From contig JAUKTV010000004.1 of NCBI GenBank assembly GCA_030549205.1, positions 744,001 to 808,000 on the forward strand: a DNA stretch of 64,000 bases, read 5' to 3'. Source of the DNA: Apiosordaria backusii (lineage: Eukaryota > Ascomycota > Sordariomycetes > Sordariales > Lasiosphaeriaceae). The notes under the pieces are model-generated. The model had not been told where the DNA came from. It saw only the letters and a list, made by a program, of their open reading frames with translations, and ran no database searches. Every line of letters begins with the position of its first letter. Position 1 is the first letter of the stretch. Below, one piece after another: positions 33,249 to 42,315 of this stretch. Made by a program: the position numbers and the translations under genes.

Positions 33249-34453
33249 ATGAACGCCCCCGACAGGTAAGCCATTTTCTACACTCGGTTTCACTTCCCAT
33301 TTCTGCGCCATCTCCTTTTATGAATGAGTGGAAGGAAGGCTTGGGCTTTTGCCGCGTTTGGGTGGCCTATGAAGAAGAAAAACAATGGCGTGAAGAGGTG
33401 GACGACAAGAGGTGGCTTCAAACCTAGAAGGACTGTGCGCTTCAACATTGGACATCCAACTTCTAGAAGGGGCATAAGGTGTTTCTTTCAGAGGCATATC
33501 AACACTCAACCAAAGATAAGGAAGGAGCCGGAATAGGCACCTACCTTTGCCCGACACCGCCGACATTGCTCCTTCCCATCTTCAGGGATATTGGCCATCC
33601 AGATTCAGCATGATGGCCCCCCAGCGATGATTTCACTTCGCAGCCCTGGCAACAACCAAAAGTCAGCAACTCAGCGACACAAACACAAAACCCCTCTACG
33701 GAAGGCGCTCATGAAATTAGCCATCCCCTCCATAGTCCTCATCCACCGCACCCTCTTGATCTTGAATCACCACACCCACCACCATTACAACAACAGACAA
33801 AACATCAAAATGTCCAACGCCAAGCACTACGACAACTACCCTAATACGTACGAAGGAAACCGACCGGGCCATTTCCCATGTCATATCACTTTTGCTGCAG
33901 AACAGAACCACATCAAAACCCGACACAGTCGCTAATTATTTGTGCCTTTTACAGATTCGAGCTCTTCCTCCTCGGAGAAGGCGAGAAGAAGATCACCGAG
34001 ACTGTTGTGAACAGTGCGTCCCCCCCTTCCATTTCTATTGTGTCACTTGCCGTAGCTAATAACACGAGTAAAAGGTATCCCCAACTGCTCCGACTTTCTC
34101 ATGAAAAAAGAAGACCACACGGTTGGCAACCTGCTGGCTGAGCATTTGAAGAAGGATCCGCAGGTTATGTTTGCTGCTTACAAGAGTATGTACCCCCCTT
34201 TCACACTTCAAAAAAAGAATGATTTGTTGATTAAGAGTCTCTCTGTGTGTGTGTGTGTATAGTCGGCCACCCCAACGTCCCTGAGGTCCTCCTGCGCATC
34301 CAGACCAACGGCCAGATCAACCCGCGCGAGGCACTTGTTAAGATTCTGAAGCAGCTGGTTGCTGCGTATGGGCAGCTGGGGAGGGAGTTTCAGAAGGAGC
34401 TGGCGCTGAGGCAGTATGCGGATCAGGGGGAGAATGCTGCTGGGGGTGTTTAA
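33249..34453 (+). CDS. rpb11: RPB11, RNA polymerase II subunit (very long first intron)
   Basis: RPB11 pairs with RPB3 to nucleate RNA polymerase II assembly. Four exons (33249-33265, 33955-34013, 34075-34185, 34263-34453) give 125 residues, the normal size. The first exon encodes only MNAPD plus two bases and joins to FELFLLGEGEKKI, matching the family N-terminus (MNAP...F). The conserved KKEDHTVGNLLAEHL and KIGHPNVPEVLLRIQT-type blocks follow. Intron 1 is 689 bases, far longer than any other intron here, and holds an in-phase alternative first exon at 33810-33847. Intron 2 ends in AAG, which the family spacing (KKIT-6-IPN) supports. Intron 3 ends in a GT microsatellite before the AG. It converges with LSM5. 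Confidence 0.92.
33810..33847 (+). other. Candidate alternative first exon of RPB11 (MSNAKHYDNYPNT)
   Basis: An ATG with A at -3 opens a short ORF ending at a GTACGA donor (33848). It is in the same phase as exon 1, so splicing to 33955 would give MSNAKHYDNYPNT followed by FELFLLGEG with a normal 107-base intron. No transcript evidence is available; it may be chance. Confidence 0.35.
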
Positions 34454-34967
34454 GTTTTTTTTACTTGGGTGGTTTCGCATGGGTAGACGTTCATTTCTTT
34501 GAGTGAATTTGATCAAGGGGGTAAAATGGCGTTTTTCTTGTTTTTAGAGAAGAAGGGGAGGGGAGGGGGGGTGACATGAAAAAATTTAATTCGGGGTATT
34601 TCTTTCTTCGGAATCTTTGTGATGTATTTTTTGAGAAGGGTGATTGAAAACAAGGTGAAATGTCACTGTTAATAGAGGGGGGGCGAGGGGCATTTATGTA
34701 TCGATTTGCCTTGCTAAGCTTGATGATGACAGAGGTACAGACAGAGCCAGTAACCGTGGAAGTCAGATGTTATCGTGTCTCGAAATGATGCCGCTCGGTG
34801 AGGCAGGCGTCTCGCGGTTTAGTGAAGTGGTATCAATAGTCTTTTGTTCTTTTTGACTTTCTTGTTTCCCTTTTAACATCTGCTTTTTGCCGCCTCTCTC
34901 TCATCAATGCCCCCCTACTTGTGTAGTGATCATGTTTTGTGCTTGGTTATTTCCTCTCCTGGATAGC
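34454..34967. other. Convergent 3' flanks of RPB11 and LSM5
   Basis: G-rich and T-rich untranslated sequence. No ORF or RNA gene is recognised. Confidence 0.55.
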
Positions 34968-35607
34968 TCATGGCGAAGCAGCCACCCCAGGGCCTTCCCC
35001 TCCTGGGATCAACTGTTTTTTGTGTTGTCAGCATCGCGATATCATGATATGAGGGGGTTGTAGTAGGGGGGGCATACCATGCAAATGTTGTTGCCATTTA
35101 GGAGGATCTTTTTGAGTTTGGTGTTTTGGCCGGAGTAGTCACTGTTTTTTTGTCATCTTTTGTCAGTTCTGCTTTTCCCTCTGCGGCAAGATGGAGTACT
35201 GGAAAGAGTGTTTGTGAGAGAGGGGGGTGATGGGATGGGAGGCATACAACTCTGTTACATCCTCCAGGACCATATCTGTTCATCAAGTTAGTTCGAGAAC
35301 AGGAAGAGAGAGGTGAGAACATGAAGGGGATACGTACTGACGTAATCATCGAAGCCGACGAGGGTGCCGGCGAATTCTGGATATTGTTAGCTAAATGTTG
35401 AGATGAGGTCGAGGGGCGGGGGGCGGGGGGCGTTGGAAAGGGAGAGGGGGGAAGGAAGTGAAGTACCCTTGTCGCCCTTCATGATGACCCAGATGCGGGA
35501 GCCGACGCACTTATCGATCAGCTCTGCCTCAGTTTGTTAGCATTTCATTTTATTTTGTTTGGATGGGAGGGGGGTGAAATACCGAGAGGAAGGAGTTGAG
35601 AGGCCAT
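34968..35607 (-). CDS. lsm5: LSM5, U6 snRNA-associated Sm-like protein (six exons)
   Basis: LSM5 is a subunit of the LSm1-7 ring (mRNA decay) and LSm2-8 ring (U6 snRNA). No single ORF reveals it because the 85-residue protein is cut into six exons: 35583-35607, 35467-35523, 35338-35376, 35248-35275, 35078-35141 and 34968-35012. The joined protein opens MASQLLPLELIDKCVGSRIW, contains Sm1 (VIMKGDKEFAGTLVGFDDYV, NMVLEDVTEF) and Sm2 (KKILLNGNNICMLIPGGEGP). All joins restore known LSM5 sequence and the exon lengths sum to 86 codons. Introns are about 59-106 bases and GT-AG. This is one of the best supported models in the window. Confidence 0.94.
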
Positions 35608-36117
35608 TTCTAAGATTGTTTCCAAGCCAAAAGTTTGGGTGAGTGGTGGATTTGAGTGTTGATATGGGTTGGGGTTGAGGCTGGTAGTGAAACGAATTGA
35701 TAGTGGTGAATGACCTTGTGAGTTGAGAGCTGTGTGGTGAGATGCAGATGCTGTCTTGGCAGCCTGTAAATTACTGTATCAATTTCTGTATTTTACACAC
35801 CGAAAGCAAGCAGTCCCGTGATATCGCGTAAACCAACCTCCCCTCTAATCGCATAACCCCTCATACCCATCCCATCCTTCTCCAAAACAACCCCAATCCA
35901 ACCCCAACCCCCGACCCCCAACTTCCGCTCCTGGCCAAGTCAATCAATCCAATTGCCACCACCAGGAGCCTTGGACAAACACAGAACCCCTCCTTTTCGC
36001 GACTTGTATGGACAGCGTGTGCCTGTACTGCAGTGGTGCCTAAATCTACCTAGCACGCGGTGGACCATGGCACGTACACACGGTCGTCGGTCACCCCACT
36101 AATTACCTAGCGATATC
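35608..36117. promoter_or_regulatory. Divergent promoter between LSM5 and the exonuclease gene
   Basis: 510 bases separate the two start codons. It changes from G-rich to C-rich about midway (near 35820-35900). No specific site was identified. Confidence 0.5.
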
Positions 36118-38096
36118 ATGTTGCATTTTTGTTTGAGGAGCGCAACTTCTTCGATGAATTCCTCGTCTTTGCCCGGTGTTGGACCTGTTTTCAGGCGTTT
36201 GGTGGGGAATAGATTATTGTGAGTTTGTTTACCAAATTATGGGGCGGGGTGGAGAGACTGATTTGAGACAAAACAGATATACGACTACTACTAGACATGC
36301 TGCTAGACAGGGCAGGATGAATGATACAGGTCGCCAAGTGTGGGATGTTAGCAAGGGGGTTGTTTTTGCTGGAGTGGGCAAGGGGAAGAAGGTTTATTAC
36401 ACCCAGTTGCCAGTGAGGGGGTATACGACTTCACCTGAAGTGAGGTCGGTGGAGGCTGAGGGGACGGAGACGAAGGTGGTGGTTGAGAGTGAGACTTTTG
36501 AGCGAAAGGTTGAGGAGGGGCCGGTGGTTGTGGTCGAAAAACTCGAGAAAGTGGTTGTCAGGACTGAAAATGGAGAAGAAAAGACCGAGGATGGACAGCA
36601 AAAGACCGAGAATGAGGGAGAAACGACCAAGGAAGACATCACAGTACTCACGCCACCATTCACGCCACTCGATTTCAAAATCCCCGAGGATATCTTCTTA
36701 GCAGCGAAGACAGCGCCCGAGGGCTCCCCGAAGTCCTTCTGGAGCTACCAGATGTACCGCGGTCCCACTGGTAAGGAAAGGGTCAAGGTCCATTACTGCG
36801 TCAGCCCCGAGACCACTGAGCGCGTCATCCAAAGATATTTTCTGAACGAGCCAGTCCTGGGATTCGATCTTGAATGGGCACCAGATGCTCTACCATTCCA
36901 CGGACCCAGGAGAAACGTCTCTCTCATACAAATCGCGTCACCGACTCGGATTGCACTTTTCCATGTGGCCCTCTACCCTAAGAAAGTACCTCTTTCTTCG
37001 CCTCTTTTAAGAAACTACTAGAGGATGAAAACGTCACCAAAGTTGGGGTTTGGATCATGGGCGACGCCACTCGAGTGCAAAAGTATCTAAACATTCGCCC
37101 TCGGGGAATCTTTGAACTGAGCCATATGTACAAGCTCGTCAAGTACTGCGAGAGTGGTGAGCACAAGCTCATTAACAAGAAGCTGGTCAGTCTGGGGAAG
37201 CAAGCAGAGGAGGTGTTGAAGCTGCCGTTGTACAAGGAGATCGATGTTCGGCAAAGTGACTGGACAAAGTCGCTGAAACTCGACCAGATTATTTGTTTGT
37301 CTCCCCTTTTTTTTCCCGTTGTTTTTTCAAAAACGCAAGCTAACAATCAGTAGACTCGGCATCAGACGCCTACGCCGGCGTCCAAATCTACGCCATGCTC
37401 AACCATCAGCGCGAGCAGCTCGACCCATGCCCACCCCTCCCTCACCACGCAGAACTCAAACTCCCTATCGAGCTCCCGGACCACACCGTCCTCCCGGCAG
37501 CAACAGAAGCGGACGAAATCGAAATGACCCCCGCCGAGGCAGCCGAGAAAGTAACAACGCCTAAAAAGGCAAAGACACCCACCACCTCCAAAACTACCAC
37601 CCCCAAAACCACCACTCCCAAAAAAGAAAAACACCCCCTCGTCGTCGAAGCCGACCTCTGGGTCGCCCAGTACCGCGTCGCCCACCCCATCACAGAAGAC
37701 GACATCTCGGGGGGGCAGGATCTTCGCGCCAAACGCTCCGAGCTAAGGGGGTACTACCTCTGGCACAAAAACCCCGACCTCGACGTGGACGCCATCTGCG
37801 CTCTGCTCCGCGAGCCCCCGATAAAAACGAGCACACTGGTAAACTACATCCTGCGCACGTTCAAGAAGGAGAAGGAGCTTCCGTTCGACAAGGAGCGGCT
37901 GGTCAAGGTGCTGGAAATGAAGCAGCAGGGCATCCCACCGTGGGAGCATTTCAGGCGTGAGGCGGTTTTGAATGAGCTAAAGGAGGAGACGGAGGGGGTG
38001 AGTGTGCAAAAGGAATCGAGGCAGGAGGATGTCATGCAGGATGGGCCAATACAGGACGAGACAGGGCGGCAAGAAGAGACCAGAAAGGAAGAGTAG
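36118..38096 (+). CDS. DEDDy 3'-5' exonuclease (RNase D/WRN-like), probable mitochondrial targeting (one apparent frameshift)
   Basis: The protein has a DnaQ-fold 3'-5' exonuclease domain. Exons: 36118-36218, 36277-37294 and 37354-38096. The N-terminus (MLHFCLRSATSS...FRRLVGNRLLYTTTTRHAARQG) is Arg/Ser/Thr-rich without acids, like a mitochondrial presequence. An acidic low-complexity linker precedes the domain. Motif ExoI is GFDLEWAPD, ExoII VGVWIMGDATRVQ, and ExoIII YSASDAYAGVQIY (YxxxD), all DEDDy features. The frame is lost between ALYPK and FASFKKLLEDE at about 36977-36993; one extra base restores it. A Thr/Lys/Pro-rich tail (TPKKAKTPTTSKTTTPK) and a conserved-looking C-terminal part (RAKRSELRGYYLWHKNPDL) follow, the latter of unknown role. 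Substrate (DNA or RNA) is open. Confidence 0.85.
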
Positions 38097-38241
38097 ACTG
38101 GAAAAAAAAAAAAACACCTCACCATAAAGAGGCAAACAGAACACACAATTCAACCATGTACGATTTCTCCTGTATCAAAAAAAGACCATCCTAATATATG
38201 GGTATAACCTCCCTCTTCTTACTCGTCCCCTTTCCCTTGAA

Positions 38242-39711
38242 TTAATCACTCTTGACCACATCCCTCCCCCGGTTAACCTGCACCTTCTTATCCTCCCCCC
38301 CGCTCAAAATCCCCAACTCCCTATCCCACACCACCCCAAACACTTTAGCTCCCTCCCCAGCCACCGCCTTCTTTTTTCCCGCTCTACTCTCCCTCTCAAA
38401 AACATACACCGGCTCACTCACATTCCCCATCCCGCCCTCACCACTCTCCCCCCCACTGGCCGGCCTCACACTCCTCAAATCCCAGATCCTGCACGTCCCG
38501 TCGTGACTCCCCGACACAAGCGAGTACTCATTCTCCGGGTTTGCCGCCAAAGCAACAACCTTGTTCGTGTGCCCCCTCAGCGTCATCACACTCGTCGTCG
38601 CGGCGCTCGCACGGGGATCAACAAGGGTAATATGCCTAGCTGACGTCCCCACCGCCAGCAACGGCGCGCTGCTCCCCGATCTTGAAATCGCGCAGAGAGA
38701 CAGCAAAGAGTGGGAGAGGGTGAGGTTGGCCACCACAGAGCCGGTGGTGAGGTCCAGAGTCTTGACCGTGTGGTCTTGCGAGATGGAGTACCCCACCGTC
38801 CTGTCTCTTGGGTCGAAAACAGCTGCTGTTGCGGGCGCATTGTGGATTTGCATGAGAAACAAAGGCCCGCGCTGGGGGGTGGTGATAGACGAGGTAATTT
38901 TTCTCCGCTTGGAAGTGTGCGCGTTGGGGAGGAGGGAGGGGTCAGCTTCGGGGGAGGAGGACTTGGAGGTGGACCAGAGGCCGACGGAGCCGTCTGCGCT
39001 GGCGGTGAGGATGCGCTTGGAGGGGCCGTCGACTTCGAGGGAGTCGACCGAGGCGCGGTGGCCGTAGAGTTCGAGGGTTGGTTTCAGCTCTCCTTGGCCG
39101 GAGATGTTGGAATCGGTGTATTTCCATACACGGATGGATCTGTCCATGCCGGTGGAGGCGATTTGAGTGGAGGAGATGAACTTCGCGGCTTTGATACTGG
39201 CGGAGTGGCCGCCGTGGCTGGCGCTGGGGGAGGTGACGAGGACTTGTCCGGAGGCGTTCCATATTCTTAGGAGACCGTCGTAGCTGGCGGAGAGGATTCT
39301 TTCTTGGCCGCGGGAGAAGTTGTCGCCTGACCAGCGGCCGGCGGGGGAGGTGGAGGTGAGGACGTCGACGGCGCTGACCCAGTCGTCGTGCTCGAAGGAG
39401 GCTTCGAATACGGGGGGTATTAAGCTGCGGACGTATTGGAGGGTGAGGTTTGTTTCGAGGGAGAGGCCGTTGGTGTTGAGGTAGTCTTCGAGGCTGGTTT
39501 GGAGGAAGCTGCCGTTGACGAGGAAGTCGAAGGGGATGGAGCCTGAGTCGAGCATCAGGTCCGAGTTGAGAATGCGGGAGAGGCCATAGCGGCGGATGTC
39601 GGCTGGCACGAGGAGCTGCCTCTTTTCCTCTGGGAGCTGGAGATCGGCTTCATTGGTGGTGAAGGTCACCTTGACCTGTGCGCCGGGCGCATCGTTCATT
39701 GGTTCGTCCAT
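38242..39711 (-). CDS. ytm1: YTM1/WDR12, ribosome biogenesis WD-repeat protein
   Basis: YTM1 forms the PeBoW-type complex with Nop7 and Erb1 and is released by the AAA ATPase Rea1 during 60S maturation in the nucleolus. The single-exon gene encodes 489 residues. The N-terminal NLE/UBL domain (VKVTFTTNEADLQLPEEKRQLLVPADIRR in pieces, then LSRILN) is the Rea1 MIDAS-binding region, and SIPFDFLVNGSFLQTSL matches the family. At least six WD repeats follow (GLLRIWNASG, DRSIRVWKY, DGSVGLWS, DHTVKTLDL, DGTCRIWDLRS). It converges with the exonuclease gene (145 bases apart) and diverges from the polymerase delta subunit gene. Confidence 0.95.
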   Translation of the reverse strand: MDEPMNDAPGAQVKVTFTTNEADLQLPEEKRQLLVPADIRRYGLSRILNSDLMLDSGSIPFDFLVNGSFLQTSLEDYLNTNGLSLETNLTLQYVRSLIPPVFEASFEHDDWVSAVDVLTSTSPAGRWSGDNFSRGQERILSASYDGLLRIWNASGQVLVTSPSASHGGHSASIKAAKFISSTQIASTGMDRSIRVWKYTDSNISGQGELKPTLELYGHRASVDSLEVDGPSKRILTASADGSVGLWSTSKSSSPEADPSLLPNAHTSKRRKITSSITTPQRGPLFLMQIHNAPATAAVFDPRDRTVGYSISQDHTVKTLDLTTGSVVANLTLSHSLLSLCAISRSGSSAPLLAVGTSARHITLVDPRASAATTSVMTLRGHTNKVVALAANPENEYSLVSGSHDGTCRIWDLRSVRPASGGESGEGGMGNVSEPVYVFERESRAGKKKAVAGEGAKVFGVVWDRELGILSGGEDKKVQVNRGRDVVKSD

Positions 39712-40093
39712 TGCGGGTTTCTGTTGAATTCAGTAGCTGTAGAGGTCTCAATTGGTCTATCCCAAAGACTATTTGAGAGTGTCTGGCCAAGATGTATCGA
39801 ATAAGATCAGATATGTCGAGTCGTCGTTTTTGAATGCAAAAATCAAGCTCTTGGTGCAGGGGTCTCTTCGTCTCGAGATTTTTTTTGTCCCTGCAGCTCA
39901 AGCCCAGCGGTTTGGTACCCCACGGCAGCTTATCTTATCGCGATCCCTGTTTAGCGGGGCACCTTTTGGGCCAGACTCAATTAAATGGTGGGCCGTTAGA
40001 ACGCGTCTACCGCGTCTCCGCAGCTTATTTCTTAGCATACTGGTACTTCGAGTACTCGAAGAAATCAACACTCAACACCAAACCTGAATCAAA
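39712..40093. promoter_or_regulatory. Short divergent promoter between YTM1 and the polymerase delta subunit
   Basis: The two start codons are 382 bases apart on opposite strands, so this stretch must hold both promoters. An ACGCGTC-like box at about 40000-40006 (GAACGCGTCTACCGCG) resembles the MluI cell-cycle box used by MBF for replication genes; that reading is inference. Confidence 0.55.
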
Positions 40094-41705
40094 ATGGTGA
40101 AGCTCGAGGACATTGCCGGCCTTGGTCTGCTACAGGCTCCCAGGTAAGTTTCTAGAGGCTGAACTCTGTTGCAAACAGTTAACAGCTAACGGCGCAAACA
40201 TAGCGGGAAGCCTTCAGAAGCCTTGACGAGGTCATCGTCCAGTTACAGGTCACTCGATACCTTCGCGCTGCCCAAGGAACGACGGTACCAGCAACAGTTT
40301 GCCGATATATACTTCCTACGCCTTACGAAGATCAAACCTGCGGTCGAACAAATTGCCCATGAAGCGTGGGAGGAGACAGTGCTGGGCGGTGAAAATGCAA
40401 AGAAGGTCGAGCGGGTTCTCGATGTGCGCCAGGGAGAGCTGTGCTGGGTGGCAGGGACCGTCTTTATGGACATGCCCCTGAAGCCCAGTATTCTCGAGGA
40501 CGTGTCCAAGGATGTAAGCATCCCCACTATCAAGATTCGTCAGGACTTTATGCTCACATGATACTCAGCGTTGGATTTCGGCCCCAACCTCTGTCGACCA
40601 TTACTACTCCGAAGATGGCCGCGACCAAGTCATGCTCGAAGACGACTCCGGTCGCATCAGACTCGTCGGCGAACCCCTCAAAGACTACTTTTTAGTCACA
40701 GGCTGCATCATCGCCGTCATGGGCACCGAGAACGCCAACGGCGAGTTTGAAGTGATTGACCTCAAGTTTGCCGACCTCCCTCCACAGCCACCACGGTGGG
40801 CCTTGTCCGACAAGAAAATCAAATCTGAAGACGTCTCCATGTCTGATCCCGATACCCCCTCCAAAAAGATTGCCATTGTCTCCGGCCTTGAGTTCTCTGG
40901 CACCTCCACAGCCTACACCACCGAACTGTCCCTCCTCCTGTCTTACCTCCTTGGCGACTCCCTCGATCCCGCCACCCAGTCCCAAGAACAATCCAAAATC
41001 TCCCGCCTAATAATAGCAGGAAATTCAATCGCTGAATCAGCTTCCTCAGACCCTCACTCTAACAACCCTTCCACCAAAACCCACACCAAAAAATATGGCT
41101 ACGACGCCTCCTCCTACAACCCCCTTCCATCTCAACTCTTCGATTCCTTTTTGAGCACCCTCCTCCCAACCATGTCAATAACACTTCTCCCTGGTGCCAA
41201 TGACCCAGCAAACGTCTCCTACCCCCAACAACCAATCCACTCCGCCATGTTCCCCCAATCCCGCCTCTACGGCCCAACCCCCACCCATCCAGATGAGCCA
41301 GGGTGGTTAGACGCAACGACTAATCCCTCCGAATCCGAGATCGACGGTTGGCGAGTGCTAGGCACTTCCGGTCAGAACCTAGACGACATCTGCAAATACA
41401 TGGACAGCCCCGACCGTCTCGGCCTCATGGAGGCGATGTGCAGGTGGAGGTGTTCTGCCCCTACCGCTCCTGACACGTTATGGTCATACCCATTCCAGGA
41501 TGACGAGCCCTTTGTCATGAAGGAGTGTCCCCATCTATATTTTGTGGGTTCGCAGCCAGAATTTAACACCAAAGTTATTGAAGGGCCGGAGGGACAGATG
41601 GTGAGGCTGGTTTTGGTGCCTAAATTTAGTGAGACGAAGGAAGTGGTGCTGGTCGATACGGAAACATTGGAGGTTAGCAAGGTTAGGATTGGGACGAGGT
41701 CATGA
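40094..41705 (+). CDS. DNA polymerase delta small subunit (POL31/Cdc1 family)
   Basis: The B-subunit of DNA polymerase delta links the catalytic subunit to Pol32. Exons 40094-40143, 40204-40513 and 40569-41705 give 498 residues. The N-terminus has an OB-fold part (QQFADIYFLRL, GELCWVAGTVFMDM, RIRLVGEPL) and the remainder an inactive calcineurin-like phosphoesterase fold (IAIVSGLEFSG, LIIAGNSI, ITLLPGANDPAN, LGTSGQNLDDI, PHLYFVGSQPEF). The active-site His and Asp residues of true phosphoesterases are replaced, as is usual for this family. Introns are 60 and 55 bases. It shares a 382-base divergent promoter with YTM1. Confidence 0.94.
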
Positions 41706-42315
41706 AGTTTATAGATTTTTTCATGAATCTCATCGAGATGGAAAATGATATATATTAGCGCAGTCAGCATAGCCGACGGATGATATTTCTGGGGTCTGTC
41801 AACCTCATCCATAATTAAAGATGATAATTCACTCGGTCTTTTCCTTACTGTGAATATACCCCGTTAGCCTTAATTATTACGAGTCACCCTGAACAAACCA
41901 CAGAATAAATCAACGATGTTATTCATTGCTATCGTCAAGATATGCTCTCTGCGTTGATGTCGTAATGTCGTGATATCCTCAGGCTATTGTTGTCGCCGCA
42001 ACCATAACGCCATAACCATGTAAAAAGGGGCTGTTTGAGCGATTGATAACGCATGAAGCAACTGAATAGATGCATGAAACCTCCTTAACGACGCCTATTT
42101 CCCAGAACCTGACGCCCTGATCGATAAAACCAACGCCTCGTACCCCATTTTAAACGCCTAGCAGCCCCTTTTACCATGCCTCCACTAACCAGCCACCATG
42201 CCTATTGGCCACCCTCCTAAGGCCTCAAAATAAAAAATCAACGCCTCCCCGAAATCATCAAACCCCCTTTTTGTTTTGCTTCCACCCCTTGGTCTCGTCC
42301 TTCCACTCCTCATTC
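41706..42315. other. Convergent 3' flanks
   Basis: Untranslated sequence between the polymerase subunit and the SIM/2EXR-like gene. Repeated short TAACGCC-like words occur (42045-42250), without a clear period. No gene is seen. Confidence 0.5.
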
